This document shows positions 46,001 to 55,005 of a stretch of DNA of 64,000 nt, piece after piece. Each line of letters opens with the position of its first letter. The first letter of the stretch is position 1. A model generated the notes under the pieces. That model saw nothing but the letters and a program-made list of their open reading frames with translations. It was not told the DNA's origin and made no database searches. The stretch is from assembly GCF_038002225.1 (NCBI RefSeq), contig NZ_JBBOCA010000001.1, positions 6,386,001-6,450,000 of the forward strand. Direction: 5' to 3'. The DNA comes from Paenibacillus sp. FSL R7-0204 (lineage in GTDB: Bacteria > Bacillota > Bacilli > Paenibacillales > Paenibacillaceae). Made by a program: the position numbers and the translations under genes.

Positions 46001-46163
46001 AAACTGACCACGCTTGATGGATAGATAGCTTAGGATCGATCAAAGTACAACCTGTAATGAATAATTCCATGCTCACCAGAAGGTTAATTTCGGACTTACG
46101 CAGTTGAAGTGATTCAAACGCCTTGATGATACCTTCTGAAAGATCCCAATAAGTCTGCCTCAC
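43080..46163 (-). CDS. DinG/XPD-type helicase of the pPIWI-RE island
   Basis: 1027 residues, GTG start overlapping the upstream stop (GTGA). Walker A is GGGLGAGKST (243-252). Four Cys follow between motif I and motif II (NVCIIKALAED ... YPCIQ ... VKCPLAHACGV) in the position of the XPD/DinG iron-sulphur cluster. Motif II is VVFVDEAD. The second RecA lobe has VVFLSGTSH and VGRGYN, and later WQMIGRLLRGGLDARVYFCD. It is predicted to unwind DNA for the PIWI-RE/REase pair. The N-terminal 240 residues are specific to this family. Confidence 0.85.
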   Translation of the reverse strand: MRQTYWDLSEGIIKAFESLQLRKSEINLLVSMELFITGCTLIDPKLSIHQAWSVLVGYNEPILKHTTRSDIITRLRILFPELRTKKNLLKRINAYGEIGSEYRLYEIKEDEGAVRIAPRYLIDRSSIYSNILEHSIPRQLNTKPFANEKVFTYSRRIRGGQWITFQGEIPESMLSNEVKPLPSYRPKRIFKLSVPYNGAVLATEMDQLLGASAMWVSRAKSVLLESLDGMDLEFVYQENQHIGGGLGAGKSTFMMMEAYRLVKHEGARVGFIEGSVMQALERVKELRKLGIHAVPVIGRTSREEHLNNYLFANSSGIQEVSDWQSQQYESLIHLSNVCIIKALAEDYDRSSRYPCIQLQQDDTSVKCPLAHACGVYKDLSSLQNAEVWVATAPSVLKTRISAVIDPLERTIYEAMYDLLDVVFVDEADQVQKQFDETFLTQYNVFGAADDIFEQLRYESNELTSGYYGQYAGDPAFIEWNDRLRMLDQMIWRIYNKLELSQTLRKDIRNNLIRVAALAGTLSEKLSGNAQLQSRVFKRFSEYASAPYKDPILSRIVDEIVDAESSEQKQRLLEQIVSKVSGVLKPRVKKELLFAQLEFFLYLCRAEESIKYILTTFPMIQAKLGLTINFSPLFTMQRDYQAFMKEAMTGITLGYKYELPDNEKTGKFKLIEYTAVGRLLLHDWHNLYQECDGKAGPAVVFLSGTSHAPKSAHYDLKTPSEWLLRANRQSSVIHMNYKPVLDEVRGEFYSVSGIRDPEQRDQYLRGMVQHLKPDIEYELNHWRTEGNNRRVLLVVNSYDDVETVCSVFRNDRTWTGRYKALSRNDGHQEDQYSRVLIESFYRDRAEVLIVPLLSVGRGYNILDRQGEALFGSVFFLVRPYPIPNDLNYLVQVLHAYLPEYLRRIEGKNLIYDKAVTKLRQISSGKLEHMYMKPDFWSILSPKEREIMGWYTFVPVWQMIGRLLRGGLDARVYFCDAKFNAKPAGNPEGYSMLEVWAVIMRKNMKDAIFQSLYGPFSEAINNMNMGGSL

Positions 46164-47221
46164 AGAAACACCTTCTTCAGCGTGGATTCAATTTCTTTCT
46201 CCATAATCATTTCGATACATGCCCTAGCAGTTTCGTTTAGCAGATTCATACTTCGTTCACGATAAGATGCGAAGAGCTGGCTGCGATAATTCGGAACTAC
46301 AATAAGGCATTTGTTCTTGTACTTTTCCAGGTAGGCATGACTCTGATGATTGAAGAAATTAGCAAGCGTCCGTGGATCTCTGAAATCCTTGACATCAAGA
46401 AATATACTCTTGCCATCTCCGGATACTAAGAGATCATATTCATCCACATTGGGATAGAGCTCAACCTGGTATCCTTTATGAATCAATCGTTCGGCGATTC
46501 TAAGTTCAGATATTCCAGGCAGTAATACAAATCTTTGAATTCCGGGCACAAGCCGCAATACTCTTTCCCTACCAAAATCAAAAGAACTCATGCGCTCAAA
46601 ATCAGCAAGCAGATGACAGATATCTTCCTTATTACAACGCCACCGGTCATTCTTATACTCCAGGGTCCATCCACAGTGGGGGCACTTCCGAAAGTTTGCC
46701 ACCGCAGGTGTTATTTCTTCATAACATTGTTTGATCAGATTCGTTAGTTGAATATCAAGGAATGTATCAGCAAATTGGGACAATTGAAAGGAAGTAACTA
46801 CGGCATTTTTGGGATTAGATAGAAACGTGCGGATGCGAGTATATTCCTGCTGAAGCTGTCGGTCTTCTTCTCGGCAGTACTTCAGGATCTCATACATAGT
46901 CTGTTGCTCAGCATCCTGTGGGGAGACATATCTGTTCAGGAACTCATCAGCATCCGGCGTTAAGCCAATGAATTCTTCTAATAAAGGAGCATCTTCGGGG
47001 TAATGGTCTTGGAGGTCAGGGATTCCCCATTCTTTGGAGGGGCGATGAAGTATCTGCAGTAGATGATATAGATCAACCGGAGGTTGAGCTTTAGAAGCAG
47101 CTGTCTGTTCAATGAATAGCAGCATTCCCTTATAAAGCTCGTCCGGAATCTTACCATAGTTGCCCTGCCATTTGTTAATCCCTGTGATCAGGGACAGAAG
47201 AGCGTCATGCGTTTTAGCCAT
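46160..47221 (-). CDS. REase-fold nuclease of the pPIWI-RE island
   Basis: 353 residues. The N-terminal half is helical. A zinc ribbon (Cys180, Cys183, Cys196, Cys202) follows in KCPHCGW ... RWRCNKEDICH. The C-terminal PD-(D/E)XK-like core has Glu254 (VELYPNV), Asp263 (EYDLLV) and Asp276-x-Lys278 (FLDVKDF). It is the first gene of the island, 63 bases downstream of the LexA-like element at 47284. In predicted pPIWI-RE systems this component is the DNA-cleaving partner. Confidence 0.82.
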   Translation of the reverse strand: MAKTHDALLSLITGINKWQGNYGKIPDELYKGMLLFIEQTAASKAQPPVDLYHLLQILHRPSKEWGIPDLQDHYPEDAPLLEEFIGLTPDADEFLNRYVSPQDAEQQTMYEILKYCREEDRQLQQEYTRIRTFLSNPKNAVVTSFQLSQFADTFLDIQLTNLIKQCYEEITPAVANFRKCPHCGWTLEYKNDRWRCNKEDICHLLADFERMSSFDFGRERVLRLVPGIQRFVLLPGISELRIAERLIHKGYQVELYPNVDEYDLLVSGDGKSIFLDVKDFRDPRTLANFFNHQSHAYLEKYKNKCLIVVPNYRSQLFASYRERSMNLLNETARACIEMIMEKEIESTLKKVFL

Positions 47222-47283
47222 AGAGCACCATCCTATTAGAAGAGTAGTTAGGTATAGGATAAACTATGGGTGTGACTGGGAGT

Positions 47284-47302
47284 TGTCAGCGAATGTATGT
47301 TC
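47284..47302 (-). promoter_or_regulatory. LexA-like 19-bp element upstream of the pPIWI-RE operon
   Basis: Plus strand TGTCAGCGAATGTATGTTC; the following base G completes CGAATGTATGTTCG, one change from CGAAC-N4-GTTCG. On the minus strand CTGACA then 17 bases then TAGTTT could be the promoter. It differs from the 40435 copy in one base over 19. Confidence 0.7.
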
Positions 47303-47335
47303 GATATAAATATGCCAGAGTATTGTGTAAACAAT

Positions 47336-47367
47336 AACCTGTACTGATCTACGCTTCAGTACAGGTT
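47336..47367 (-). terminator. Hairpin after herA
   Basis: AACCTGTACTGA and TCAGTACAGGTT form a 12-bp stem with an 8-base loop, 44 bases past the herA stop, with a modest tail ATTGTTTA on the minus strand. Confidence 0.7.
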
Positions 47368-47410
47368 ACCCATATAATGCAAACTATACTTAGATATCAA
47401 CAATATAATG

Positions 47411-49183
47411 CTATTCTTTCCTCCACCGTTTTACAACTTCACTAAACTCAACATCTTTCCAAGGTAAATTCCATTCCGAATGGAATTTGATGCTTTGAGA
47501 TTTTGGTTCTGGTTTTGGAATTTCTAGCTGAACTAGAGTTGGCATTAGTACCGCGTCCCCAACAACTAGACACTCTCCAGGAGAGAGGTTTGGCAATATT
47601 TCAGCAATTGCATTTGAACTTTCTGGCATCAAATTTCTTACATAAGCTTGATCGTTATGATTAGTTAATCGGAGCGCAACATAATTATTACATTGAGCAA
47701 AGATTGTTTCAGACACTTCTGATGGCCGTTGGCTAACTACCATTAGACTCAATCCGTACTTCCTACCTTCTTTAGCAATTCTCTCGATTGACTTTTTAGA
47801 AGAATTATATTCTGCTCCACCTGATCGCGGGATATAATTATGTGCCTCTTCACAAACCACAAGTACAGGAATATCATTTAATTCCTTATTCTTATGTTTC
47901 AGTTTAGAGTAATGAAAACAAAAATCAAATATCAATCGAGAAATTAAACTGACAGTAATACTAAGTACTTCAAAAGGCACACCGCTCAAGTCAACAATAG
48001 TTACATTCGATTTGTTTATATATCCAAGAAATTGCTTTAATATTTCTTCAAAGTCATTAGTCTTATAGACCGAACCATCTTCTTTTTGTGGGTTCAGTAG
48101 AAACGATAACCGTTTATCCGACAATTTAGTTTCTAATCTTGAAACAAATCTATTAAATTCACCGTAAAACGGCCCATTACTTGCTTTATTATCCTTTGAC
48201 GTTGAAGATTGAACAAAATCAAGAACTTGGCTAAAGTAGTAATCTTTTCGATTTGTTATTAATGTTCCATTAGATAATTTAGGACAATTCTCACCGTCAA
48301 GCTTACCAATTACTTCACGGTTCATATTTTCTATGTAATTGAAAACTTCTTTAATTGCAAAAAACACAGGGGTATCATAAGTTATATCCGATAAATGAGA
48401 ATTATATTTTTGTTTATTCAAGATCACAGCATTTTTAAACTGCGATACTTGGTTGTGGGAATTGCTCTCGTTACTTTCAATAAATATTGCTTCGAGTTCT
48501 TCGGAGTTCATCAACCAATAAGGAAGCTTTATTTTATCCACAGTCAAGTCATTTAAGGTGAAATTTTGATCTTCTTCTAAAGTGAAAGCTGCCGCGTACT
48601 CAGAATGAATGTCGAAAATAACAATATGTGAATTCTTTAGTAGAGTAGAATTTTGATTTTGATCATTATTAATTCCAACAGCATTCTGAAGTATTTTTGA
48701 TACTGCACATGATTTTCCTGCTCCCGTTGAGCCTACTACGGCAATATGCTTACTAAAGAATTTATTCCCATTTATATTTAATTCTATATGTTTATTTTGA
48801 GATAATACACCAAGCGGAAAATCAAACTCGTCGTCGGAACGGAAAATTCTATCTAATGTACCAGTATCCACAATATACACGGGCTCTGTTGGAACAGGGA
48901 GTGTAAGACTACCTCTATGAAAGAGACCGTCTTCAGTTATGCAACCTATGGGTTGCGAGTCAATGATGAACCTAAGGCCGTCACTAACGTCATAGTTAAT
49001 CGCCTTTAGATTTTGTATTATCGATATTATATGGTTATTATTCCCTTCTGATATTTTAAGGTACTTCCCAATTTGCAAATGCTCTTTGTTGTCCTCTAAT
49101 ATCGATAGCTTGTCAACCATAATACTTATTAGATTTGGAGCGCTAGAGAGAACCTTCCCAATTATATTATTCAAATGTATCAC
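47411..49183 (-). CDS. HerA-like ATPase/translocase
   Basis: 590 residues. An N-terminal beta-barrel-like HAS domain (about 1-125) precedes the ATPase core. Walker A is GSTGAGKSC (151-159), Walker B is VLVVCEEAHNYIP, and a C-terminal segment contains SQRPSEVSETIFAQCNNYVALRL, typical of the HerA/FtsK superfamily. HerA forms hexameric DNA pumps and, with nuclease partners, several anti-phage complexes. It overlaps the upstream nuclease-like gene by 17 bases, so stoichiometric assembly is likely. AT-rich compared with the flanking operons. Confidence 0.9.
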   Translation of the reverse strand: MIHLNNIIGKVLSSAPNLISIMVDKLSILEDNKEHLQIGKYLKISEGNNNHIISIIQNLKAINYDVSDGLRFIIDSQPIGCITEDGLFHRGSLTLPVPTEPVYIVDTGTLDRIFRSDDEFDFPLGVLSQNKHIELNINGNKFFSKHIAVVGSTGAGKSCAVSKILQNAVGINNDQNQNSTLLKNSHIVIFDIHSEYAAAFTLEEDQNFTLNDLTVDKIKLPYWLMNSEELEAIFIESNESNSHNQVSQFKNAVILNKQKYNSHLSDITYDTPVFFAIKEVFNYIENMNREVIGKLDGENCPKLSNGTLITNRKDYYFSQVLDFVQSSTSKDNKASNGPFYGEFNRFVSRLETKLSDKRLSFLLNPQKEDGSVYKTNDFEEILKQFLGYINKSNVTIVDLSGVPFEVLSITVSLISRLIFDFCFHYSKLKHKNKELNDIPVLVVCEEAHNYIPRSGGAEYNSSKKSIERIAKEGRKYGLSLMVVSQRPSEVSETIFAQCNNYVALRLTNHNDQAYVRNLMPESSNAIAEILPNLSPGECLVVGDAVLMPTLVQLEIPKPEPKSQSIKFHSEWNLPWKDVEFSEVVKRWRKE

Positions 49184-50375
49184 TCATTCCCAATACAAAT
49201 TTCACTTCTTGAATTTTCTTAAGACCTATCTTTTCAATATATATATCTTGGTCGTCAATATTATCCAAGTCTGAGTCGCTAAAGATGAAAAAATCATCAC
49301 ACTTCATTTCATTTAACAAATGTGAATTATTATCACACCTTAAAATCCTCAAGGAAAACTCATCATTTGTATTACTTCCTATCCTCACTCGAATTGGATC
49401 CATGAAGAATTTATTCTTATCAAAGAAGCTGCCTACCACAAACCCATCATTAAACTTGATACCTTTTTTGTATAACCTTATTCGGATGTCCTCAAATACT
49501 TCTGGAGAACATTTCAAATAAAAAAGTGGGGGTTTATCATGTAAAATTTTGAAGTGATATTTTTCTAAGTAATCTGAAATAAAAGTAATGATACATTCAT
49601 TAAAGTTATCTAGATAAGAGTCACTAATAAAGAAATATCTTGATCTTGAGTTTTTTTTCAAGTTTCCACTTAACTGTTTCCTTCGCTGCTTAATTAATTG
49701 GTCAAATGTCTTTAATTCGCGTGTCCAACGTGTGATTGCTGTGCTACGGATTTTCGTTAAATTCTCAAGTAAGACTGTTTTTTTGATTTTCCTATCATCA
49801 GCACCATGCTTGGTACTTAACTCTGCAATCATTTGAATGGCATTTGGATAAAAAAGAGATTCTATATCTCCTTGTTGTAATCCATTAACTTCAAATGCAT
49901 TATTTATTTCGTCGATAAGGCTATTTATAGTGGGCCCGAACTCAAAATGAAACTTAGTTAGAAAATCATCAATATCAACTTTATCCTTTAGTTTTTTAAT
50001 GTAACTTTGAAATTTTATATTTGAAGTAGTTAGGATTGTTTCAATGTCTACTTTTGTTAGTTGTTTGGTTGTGCCACTTATTTCACTTGGAAAATGAGCA
50101 AACAATATGTATTGGATATCTCTTTTACTGTTATCATAGTAATGACTCATCATCTGTAAAACAGGTTTGTATATGGTACTCAGATTAAATGCATTTTGGC
50201 TTTCGTGGTATTTACACTGAATTGCCTTCGTGACGAAAGGTGTATTAATTTCAATATCCTCTACAATGCCCTCTATAGTTATCTCTTCATCATCTTGTGA
50301 GTTTAGTATTTCGACTAGTGTTTTGTTAAACTGATACAGGAATCCAGAAATAGTATAATCTGCCGATCGTGACAA
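49167..50375 (-). CDS. Predicted nuclease partner of HerA (DUF4297/Cap4-like N-terminus)
   Basis: 402 residues. The N-terminus SGFLYQFNKTLVEIL, then EGIVEDIEI (to residue 43) and IQCKYH (52-57), gives the Glu...Asp...Gln-x-Lys arrangement of PD-(D/E)XK enzymes seen in DUF4297/Cap4-type dsDNA nucleases. The C-terminal 250 residues are unrecognised and could be a sensor. The start is uncertain (ATG 50375 used). The pair with HerA resembles described HerA-DUF4297 defence systems. Function is inferred from this motif and the neighbour. Confidence 0.65.
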   Translation of the reverse strand: MSRSADYTISGFLYQFNKTLVEILNSQDDEEITIEGIVEDIEINTPFVTKAIQCKYHESQNAFNLSTIYKPVLQMMSHYYDNSKRDIQYILFAHFPSEISGTTKQLTKVDIETILTTSNIKFQSYIKKLKDKVDIDDFLTKFHFEFGPTINSLIDEINNAFEVNGLQQGDIESLFYPNAIQMIAELSTKHGADDRKIKKTVLLENLTKIRSTAITRWTRELKTFDQLIKQRRKQLSGNLKKNSRSRYFFISDSYLDNFNECIITFISDYLEKYHFKILHDKPPLFYLKCSPEVFEDIRIRLYKKGIKFNDGFVVGSFFDKNKFFMDPIRVRIGSNTNDEFSLRILRCDNNSHLLNEMKCDDFFIFSDSDLDNIDDQDIYIEKIGLKKIQEVKFVLGMSDTFE

Positions 50376-50581
50376 TGTTTTAGTCCACCTTCTTCCTTTT
50401 CAACATATTACCACACAAATCTGTACTTAGAATAGCTGGATTTGGAGATTTATGTAACAATTTTATCCTTGAGAATCCTTAATCAAAATATTAATATTCC
50501 TTTATTAAAGTATGATTAGTTAGGATAACCAAGTTCTTATTTGAAAGCAGTGTTAAGATCCTAAAAATCACACTATAAAAT

Positions 50582-50620
50582 GGGGGAGGCCTTCCCTGGT
50601 TTACAAAGAAGGACTCCCCC
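50582..50620 (-). terminator. Hairpin after sbcC
   Basis: GGGGGAG-CCTTC ... GAAGG-CTCCCCC, a strong GC-rich stem 56 bases past the sbcC stop, followed on the minus strand by ATTTTAT. The rest of 50376-50675 shows no gene. Confidence 0.7.
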
Positions 50621-50675
50621 GTTCTATAGCCTTATAAAGGATTTGACTAGCGCTCCAGCGTTCTTATTAAACAAC

Positions 50676-53600
50676 TTAACTCACATCAAAATTAGTATAA
50701 CTATACCCTTCTCTAGTTTTCTTCACCTCCAGGATTGCCGGTATCGCGCTCTTCAGCTCCTGGACATGTGAGATCACACCAATCATTCGGCCGGACTGTT
50801 GCAAGTCAATCAGAGTATCAATGGCTTTGTTCAGAGACTCTTCGTCCAGTGAACCAAAACCCTCGTCGATGAACATGGTTTCTAGTGAAACCCCGCCATC
50901 ATAGGCTTGAATAACATCTGCCATTCCGAGCGCTAGACACAGCGAAGCATTAAACTTTTCTCCACCGGATAATGTCTTAACATCCCTCATTTGACCGGTG
51001 TAATTGTCATACACATCAAATCCAAGGCCACTTTGCTTGCCGCGTTTCTCCATGCGGTTGCTGCGGACAAGGTAGTATTGTCCTCCGGACATCTTTTGTA
51101 GCCGATGGTTTGCATTGTGAATAATTTTATCTAAAAACTCAATTTGAAGATAGCGTTCAAAGGAGATCTTACTACTATTTTCTCCGCGCACAACATCATA
51201 CAAATCTTTCACCACTTGGTACTCACGTTCAGCCTCTTGGCAGCTACGCTCAGCCTCAAGAATATTCGCCTTAAATTCCGAGCCTTTATCAGAGTTATTC
51301 CCAGCTTGGATAGACTCAGCGCGAACGATATCAATAGATTGCTCCAGATCATCTAGAAGCTTCTGCAGGATGGCAAGATCTTGACGTTCTTTACCTGCCA
51401 GCGTGAAGGTTAATTCCTCAATTTGCTTGGTTACCAATGCCAATGAGGACTTGTGCATATCAATCTGACTCTTCAGCTCAGCTTGAGCACTATTGCTCAT
51501 CTTCGCTGCTTTATAGCTTTCTTCTGAAGCGAACCCAACCTGTTCTAACACTCCGAGGTAGCTTTGAAGAGCCTTGTCCTTATTGGTAGTCGCTTCGCTC
51601 TTCCCATTCTCAGCATTGACTCGGCTTGCAGATGCCTTGATATTCCGTTCGTTCGCTTCCTGGTATTGACTCTGTGCTTGCTTCCACGCGCTCTCAAGTT
51701 GTCTATTGTTAACCTCTGCACTCTTGATATGCTGTTCTAATTTCCCGAGACTACGTACTTCTTCTGGCAAGCTGGATAACGATTGATCAAATAATGCTTT
51801 CTCAGTTACATATTCTGTATTTTTGCTATTGAACAAATTTAGCGTCTGTTCCTTTTGTTTGCGTAACTCCTCCAATTTGCTATCCAGCGTATCTAATGCT
51901 TGCTTGAGTGGAGCCAACATAGAATTATCTTCCTTCAGTTGCTTCTCCTCTTCAACCAGTGCCTTTCCCTCTATTTGCAGATCAGCATAAACAATCTGAA
52001 TCCCTTCTAACGGATATCCCAGTTCAAGCAACTGCTGCTGCTTCTCTAGAATCTGTTGTTGCGTAGTAGTTAGTTTAGCTTTTACTTCGAGATATTTTTT
52101 TTCAAATGAAGATTTCTCCTTACGCATCCGTTCAAGCTCTTCTTTGGTAGGAATGTCGCCGGTGGCAGCAGCTTTTTGGGGATGATCAAGACTTCCGCAG
52201 ACCGGACATAACTCACCGTCATGAAGATGACTTGCAAGCAATCCTGCTTGTCCTTCAATCCAGAGTTCCTCAATTGTAGAATACGCCTGATCCGCTTGCT
52301 CAAATGACTCTTTATTCCCTCTTTCTTCTGCTTGTTCAATTGTAAGTTTGTCTAAAAGGCCGAGATATTCTTTCATAGTTACAGCCTGCTGTCTTAACTG
52401 GTTAAGCTTTTCAGTCTTTGCCGGCAAATGAAGAACCTTAGCTTCCAGTTCCTTAACTTGCGCTGCCTTAGAGAGTCGATCGCTCTGCTTCATCTCCAGC
52501 TCATCAATTGCACCGTTCAACTGCTTAGACAAGGTATCCACTTCTATCGTAAGCATCGTGACTCGTTGCTGTCTCTGGTCAATCTCTTTTACTGCTGGGA
52601 GATATCCTTGAAGTCGATCCAGTTCACGCAAAGATTGATTCCGTAATTCTTCCTTTCCCTCTTCCTGCTTATAGAGAGCAATAGCCGTATTGAGGGCAGT
52701 TTCAGCCTGCAGGCATTCAGTAAGCGCAGCTTCGAGCAACTCGCTTTTACGACTTAGTTCACCCGTCATTTCAATATTATGTTGTTCATAGACCTGAAGG
52801 TGAACCGCTTGCTCCGCCAGAGATAGCTGCTCTGTTTGCTGTTTGATAACATCCTCTTGCGCTACCAGCTTTTGCTTTACTTCAGATTTTTGATCTAACA
52901 GATCATATTGTTCATTCACCGCTCGAGCTTGATGATAAACTGCCGTATGCTCTTGGAACTTTGTCATTTCAGATTGCAGCAGCTGCTTCTTTTCTTTCAG
53001 TTGCACAGTATAATATTCGATCTCTTTATTCAATGCTTCAAGCACTTGATAAGTATTATGGTTCTCCTGCTCAAAAACCTTGTATAAGTCAGAGACTTCA
53101 CGCCCCCCTAGAGCACCTTTCACATTACCGATATGATACTCCAGCATCTTCGCTTGCTCCGAGCAAATTTGCTGCATGTCCTTCCGTTGTTCATTCAAAT
53201 GGTCCGTGACCTGTTTATATAACCCTGTCTTAAAAATCCGGCGCAAGATCTCTTCCTTGTTCTCTGTCTCTGAAGTTAGCAGTTTGCGAAATTCACCCTG
53301 TGGCAGCATAACGATTTGGCTAAACTGCTCCTTGGTGAGTCCTATGAGTCCACGAATTTTCTCATCTACCTGCGACACAATAAAGCGATCGACAATGGGA
53401 ATTGCCTTTCCACTGCTAATTTCGTACAGCTCATAGCTATCTCCTGTCGCCCCCTTGTTACCGGACTTCACATGGGCCAACTGCCGAAATACACGATATA
53501 TCCGACCTTTTAGTTCAAATTCCAAATCAACAGAAGTGTGTGTCTGGTCATCGGCGAAATGACTGCGGAGCATCTTGTTATCATTTCTGTCTTCACCACT

Positions 53601-53768
53601 AGCATCTCCATACAGAGCAAAACAGATTGCGTCAAAAATTGATGTTTTCCCGGCCCCCGTATTCCCTGACACCACAAATAAGCGATGCTCTTTAAGCTCA
53701 GAGAAATCAATAATCTCTGTATCCTTATACGGCCCGAACGCCGTCATTGTCAGCTTGAGCGGTCTCAT
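50676..53768 (-). CDS. sbcC: SbcC exonuclease subunit (Rad50-like)
   Basis: About 1030 residues from ATG 53768 (GAAAGGTGA upstream). N-terminal Walker A is GNTGAGKTSIFDAICF. Two long coiled-coil arms surround the zinc hook ELCPVCGSLDHP. The C-terminal lobe carries the ABC signature TLSGGEKF and Walker B MFIDEGFG. With SbcD it forms an ATP-dependent nuclease that cleaves hairpins and blocked DNA ends. The start lies inside sbcD (44-base overlap), indicating coupling. Normal family length. Confidence 0.96.
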   Translation of the reverse strand: MRPLKLTMTAFGPYKDTEIIDFSELKEHRLFVVSGNTGAGKTSIFDAICFALYGDASGEDRNDNKMLRSHFADDQTHTSVDLEFELKGRIYRVFRQLAHVKSGNKGATGDSYELYEISSGKAIPIVDRFIVSQVDEKIRGLIGLTKEQFSQIVMLPQGEFRKLLTSETENKEEILRRIFKTGLYKQVTDHLNEQRKDMQQICSEQAKMLEYHIGNVKGALGGREVSDLYKVFEQENHNTYQVLEALNKEIEYYTVQLKEKKQLLQSEMTKFQEHTAVYHQARAVNEQYDLLDQKSEVKQKLVAQEDVIKQQTEQLSLAEQAVHLQVYEQHNIEMTGELSRKSELLEAALTECLQAETALNTAIALYKQEEGKEELRNQSLRELDRLQGYLPAVKEIDQRQQRVTMLTIEVDTLSKQLNGAIDELEMKQSDRLSKAAQVKELEAKVLHLPAKTEKLNQLRQQAVTMKEYLGLLDKLTIEQAEERGNKESFEQADQAYSTIEELWIEGQAGLLASHLHDGELCPVCGSLDHPQKAAATGDIPTKEELERMRKEKSSFEKKYLEVKAKLTTTQQQILEKQQQLLELGYPLEGIQIVYADLQIEGKALVEEEKQLKEDNSMLAPLKQALDTLDSKLEELRKQKEQTLNLFNSKNTEYVTEKALFDQSLSSLPEEVRSLGKLEQHIKSAEVNNRQLESAWKQAQSQYQEANERNIKASASRVNAENGKSEATTNKDKALQSYLGVLEQVGFASEESYKAAKMSNSAQAELKSQIDMHKSSLALVTKQIEELTFTLAGKERQDLAILQKLLDDLEQSIDIVRAESIQAGNNSDKGSEFKANILEAERSCQEAEREYQVVKDLYDVVRGENSSKISFERYLQIEFLDKIIHNANHRLQKMSGGQYYLVRSNRMEKRGKQSGLGFDVYDNYTGQMRDVKTLSGGEKFNASLCLALGMADVIQAYDGGVSLETMFIDEGFGSLDEESLNKAIDTLIDLQQSGRMIGVISHVQELKSAIPAILEVKKTREGYSYTNFDVS

Positions 53769-54921
53769 AACGCTCACCTTCTTTCTCCAAGATCTCCTGC
53801 AGCGTTTCGATAAACAACTTCTCTGTTTCTGGTGATAGATCTGTTCCTCTTACGTCTTTGTAAAAAGCTTTGAACAGCGAAAGTCCATCCATTTTCGCTC
53901 GTCCATCAACCGCCTGTGACTCCCCAATCAACCCTGGGATCATCATCTTGCGTTCAACATGCATTGCGTTAGGATAGACAGAGCGTACTCGTTCCATTGG
54001 CGATGACACCAACACTTCATCCAGCAAGCGGACGAACACATAATCCTCATTGATGACATGACGCTCAATATCTGCGATAAAACCTTCGACTGTACGCAAA
54101 TCACGTCGTGGGGTCAGCAATTTTCGTTCAATCGTTGTATTTCCATGCTGATCTAGGTGGACAATTAAATATCCCTTGTTATGATGTTCTTCCGAAACCG
54201 AATACTTTAACGGTGAACCAGCATACCGGACTGTTTCGTTTCCTACATGATGTGCCTGATGCAAGTGACCTAATGCGGTATAATGGAATCCGTCAAAAAA
54301 TTCGGAGCTTACATGTTCAGCCCCACCGATGGACAGCGGCCGTTCAGAATCGCTTGTATTATCCTGTGCTTCACCGCCAGGCGTCACGAAAGCATGTCCC
54401 ACAAAAATTTGGCGGGCGTTTGGGTCCATCGTTCTCTTAATATTCTCCGTAATCTTCTGCATGGCATCATTATGTGTTCTAATACTCTCATCAGCGAGTA
54501 AATAACGCACTTTCCCAGGCTCAGCATAAGGAATGAGATGGAAGTGAACTTCACCATGCTCATCATTCAATACCACTGGCTCCATGGAGGTGGTAAGTTC
54601 CCCGGCGATATGTAGCCCCGAGGCTCTCATAATACTGCTTCCGAAATCAAGACGGCTTGGACTATCATGATTACCGGCGACGGCGAGCATAGGGATCTTC
54701 AACTGAAGTATAATCTTCTGCAACACCCAATCAAGTAGAAGCACTGCTTCCGTCGGCGGAACCGCACGATCGTATAGATCGCCTGCAATAATGATGGCAT
54801 CGGGCTGCTCCGTTTCAATATCCTTAATGAACTGTTCTAGGATGTATTGCTGATCCTCTGTCATATAGACGCCTTGTACCAGCTTGCCGAGATGCCAGTC
54901 TGCTGTGTGGAATATTTTCAT
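53725..54921 (-). CDS. sbcD: SbcD nuclease subunit (Mre11-like)
   Basis: 398 residues, AAAGGACGGAAAACT before ATG. Metallophosphoesterase motifs appear in order: TADWHLG, IAGDLYDR, VAGNHDSP, VGHAF and TALGHLHQAH. It is the Mn-dependent nuclease of the SbcCD complex. The LexA-like element and inverted repeat at 55006-55041 lie about 100 bases upstream, in line with SOS control of sbcDC in B. subtilis. Confidence 0.96.
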   Translation of the reverse strand: MKIFHTADWHLGKLVQGVYMTEDQQYILEQFIKDIETEQPDAIIIAGDLYDRAVPPTEAVLLLDWVLQKIILQLKIPMLAVAGNHDSPSRLDFGSSIMRASGLHIAGELTTSMEPVVLNDEHGEVHFHLIPYAEPGKVRYLLADESIRTHNDAMQKITENIKRTMDPNARQIFVGHAFVTPGGEAQDNTSDSERPLSIGGAEHVSSEFFDGFHYTALGHLHQAHHVGNETVRYAGSPLKYSVSEEHHNKGYLIVHLDQHGNTTIERKLLTPRRDLRTVEGFIADIERHVINEDYVFVRLLDEVLVSSPMERVRSVYPNAMHVERKMMIPGLIGESQAVDGRAKMDGLSLFKAFYKDVRGTDLSPETEKLFIETLQEILEKEGERYETAQADNDGVRAV

Positions 54922-55005
54922 AGTTTTCCGTCCTTTCGGATATTCTTTCGCCTAACTTAACCGTTATAGGGTTCCTATTTTTTTTGTTACTCTATATTAA
55001 CAAAA

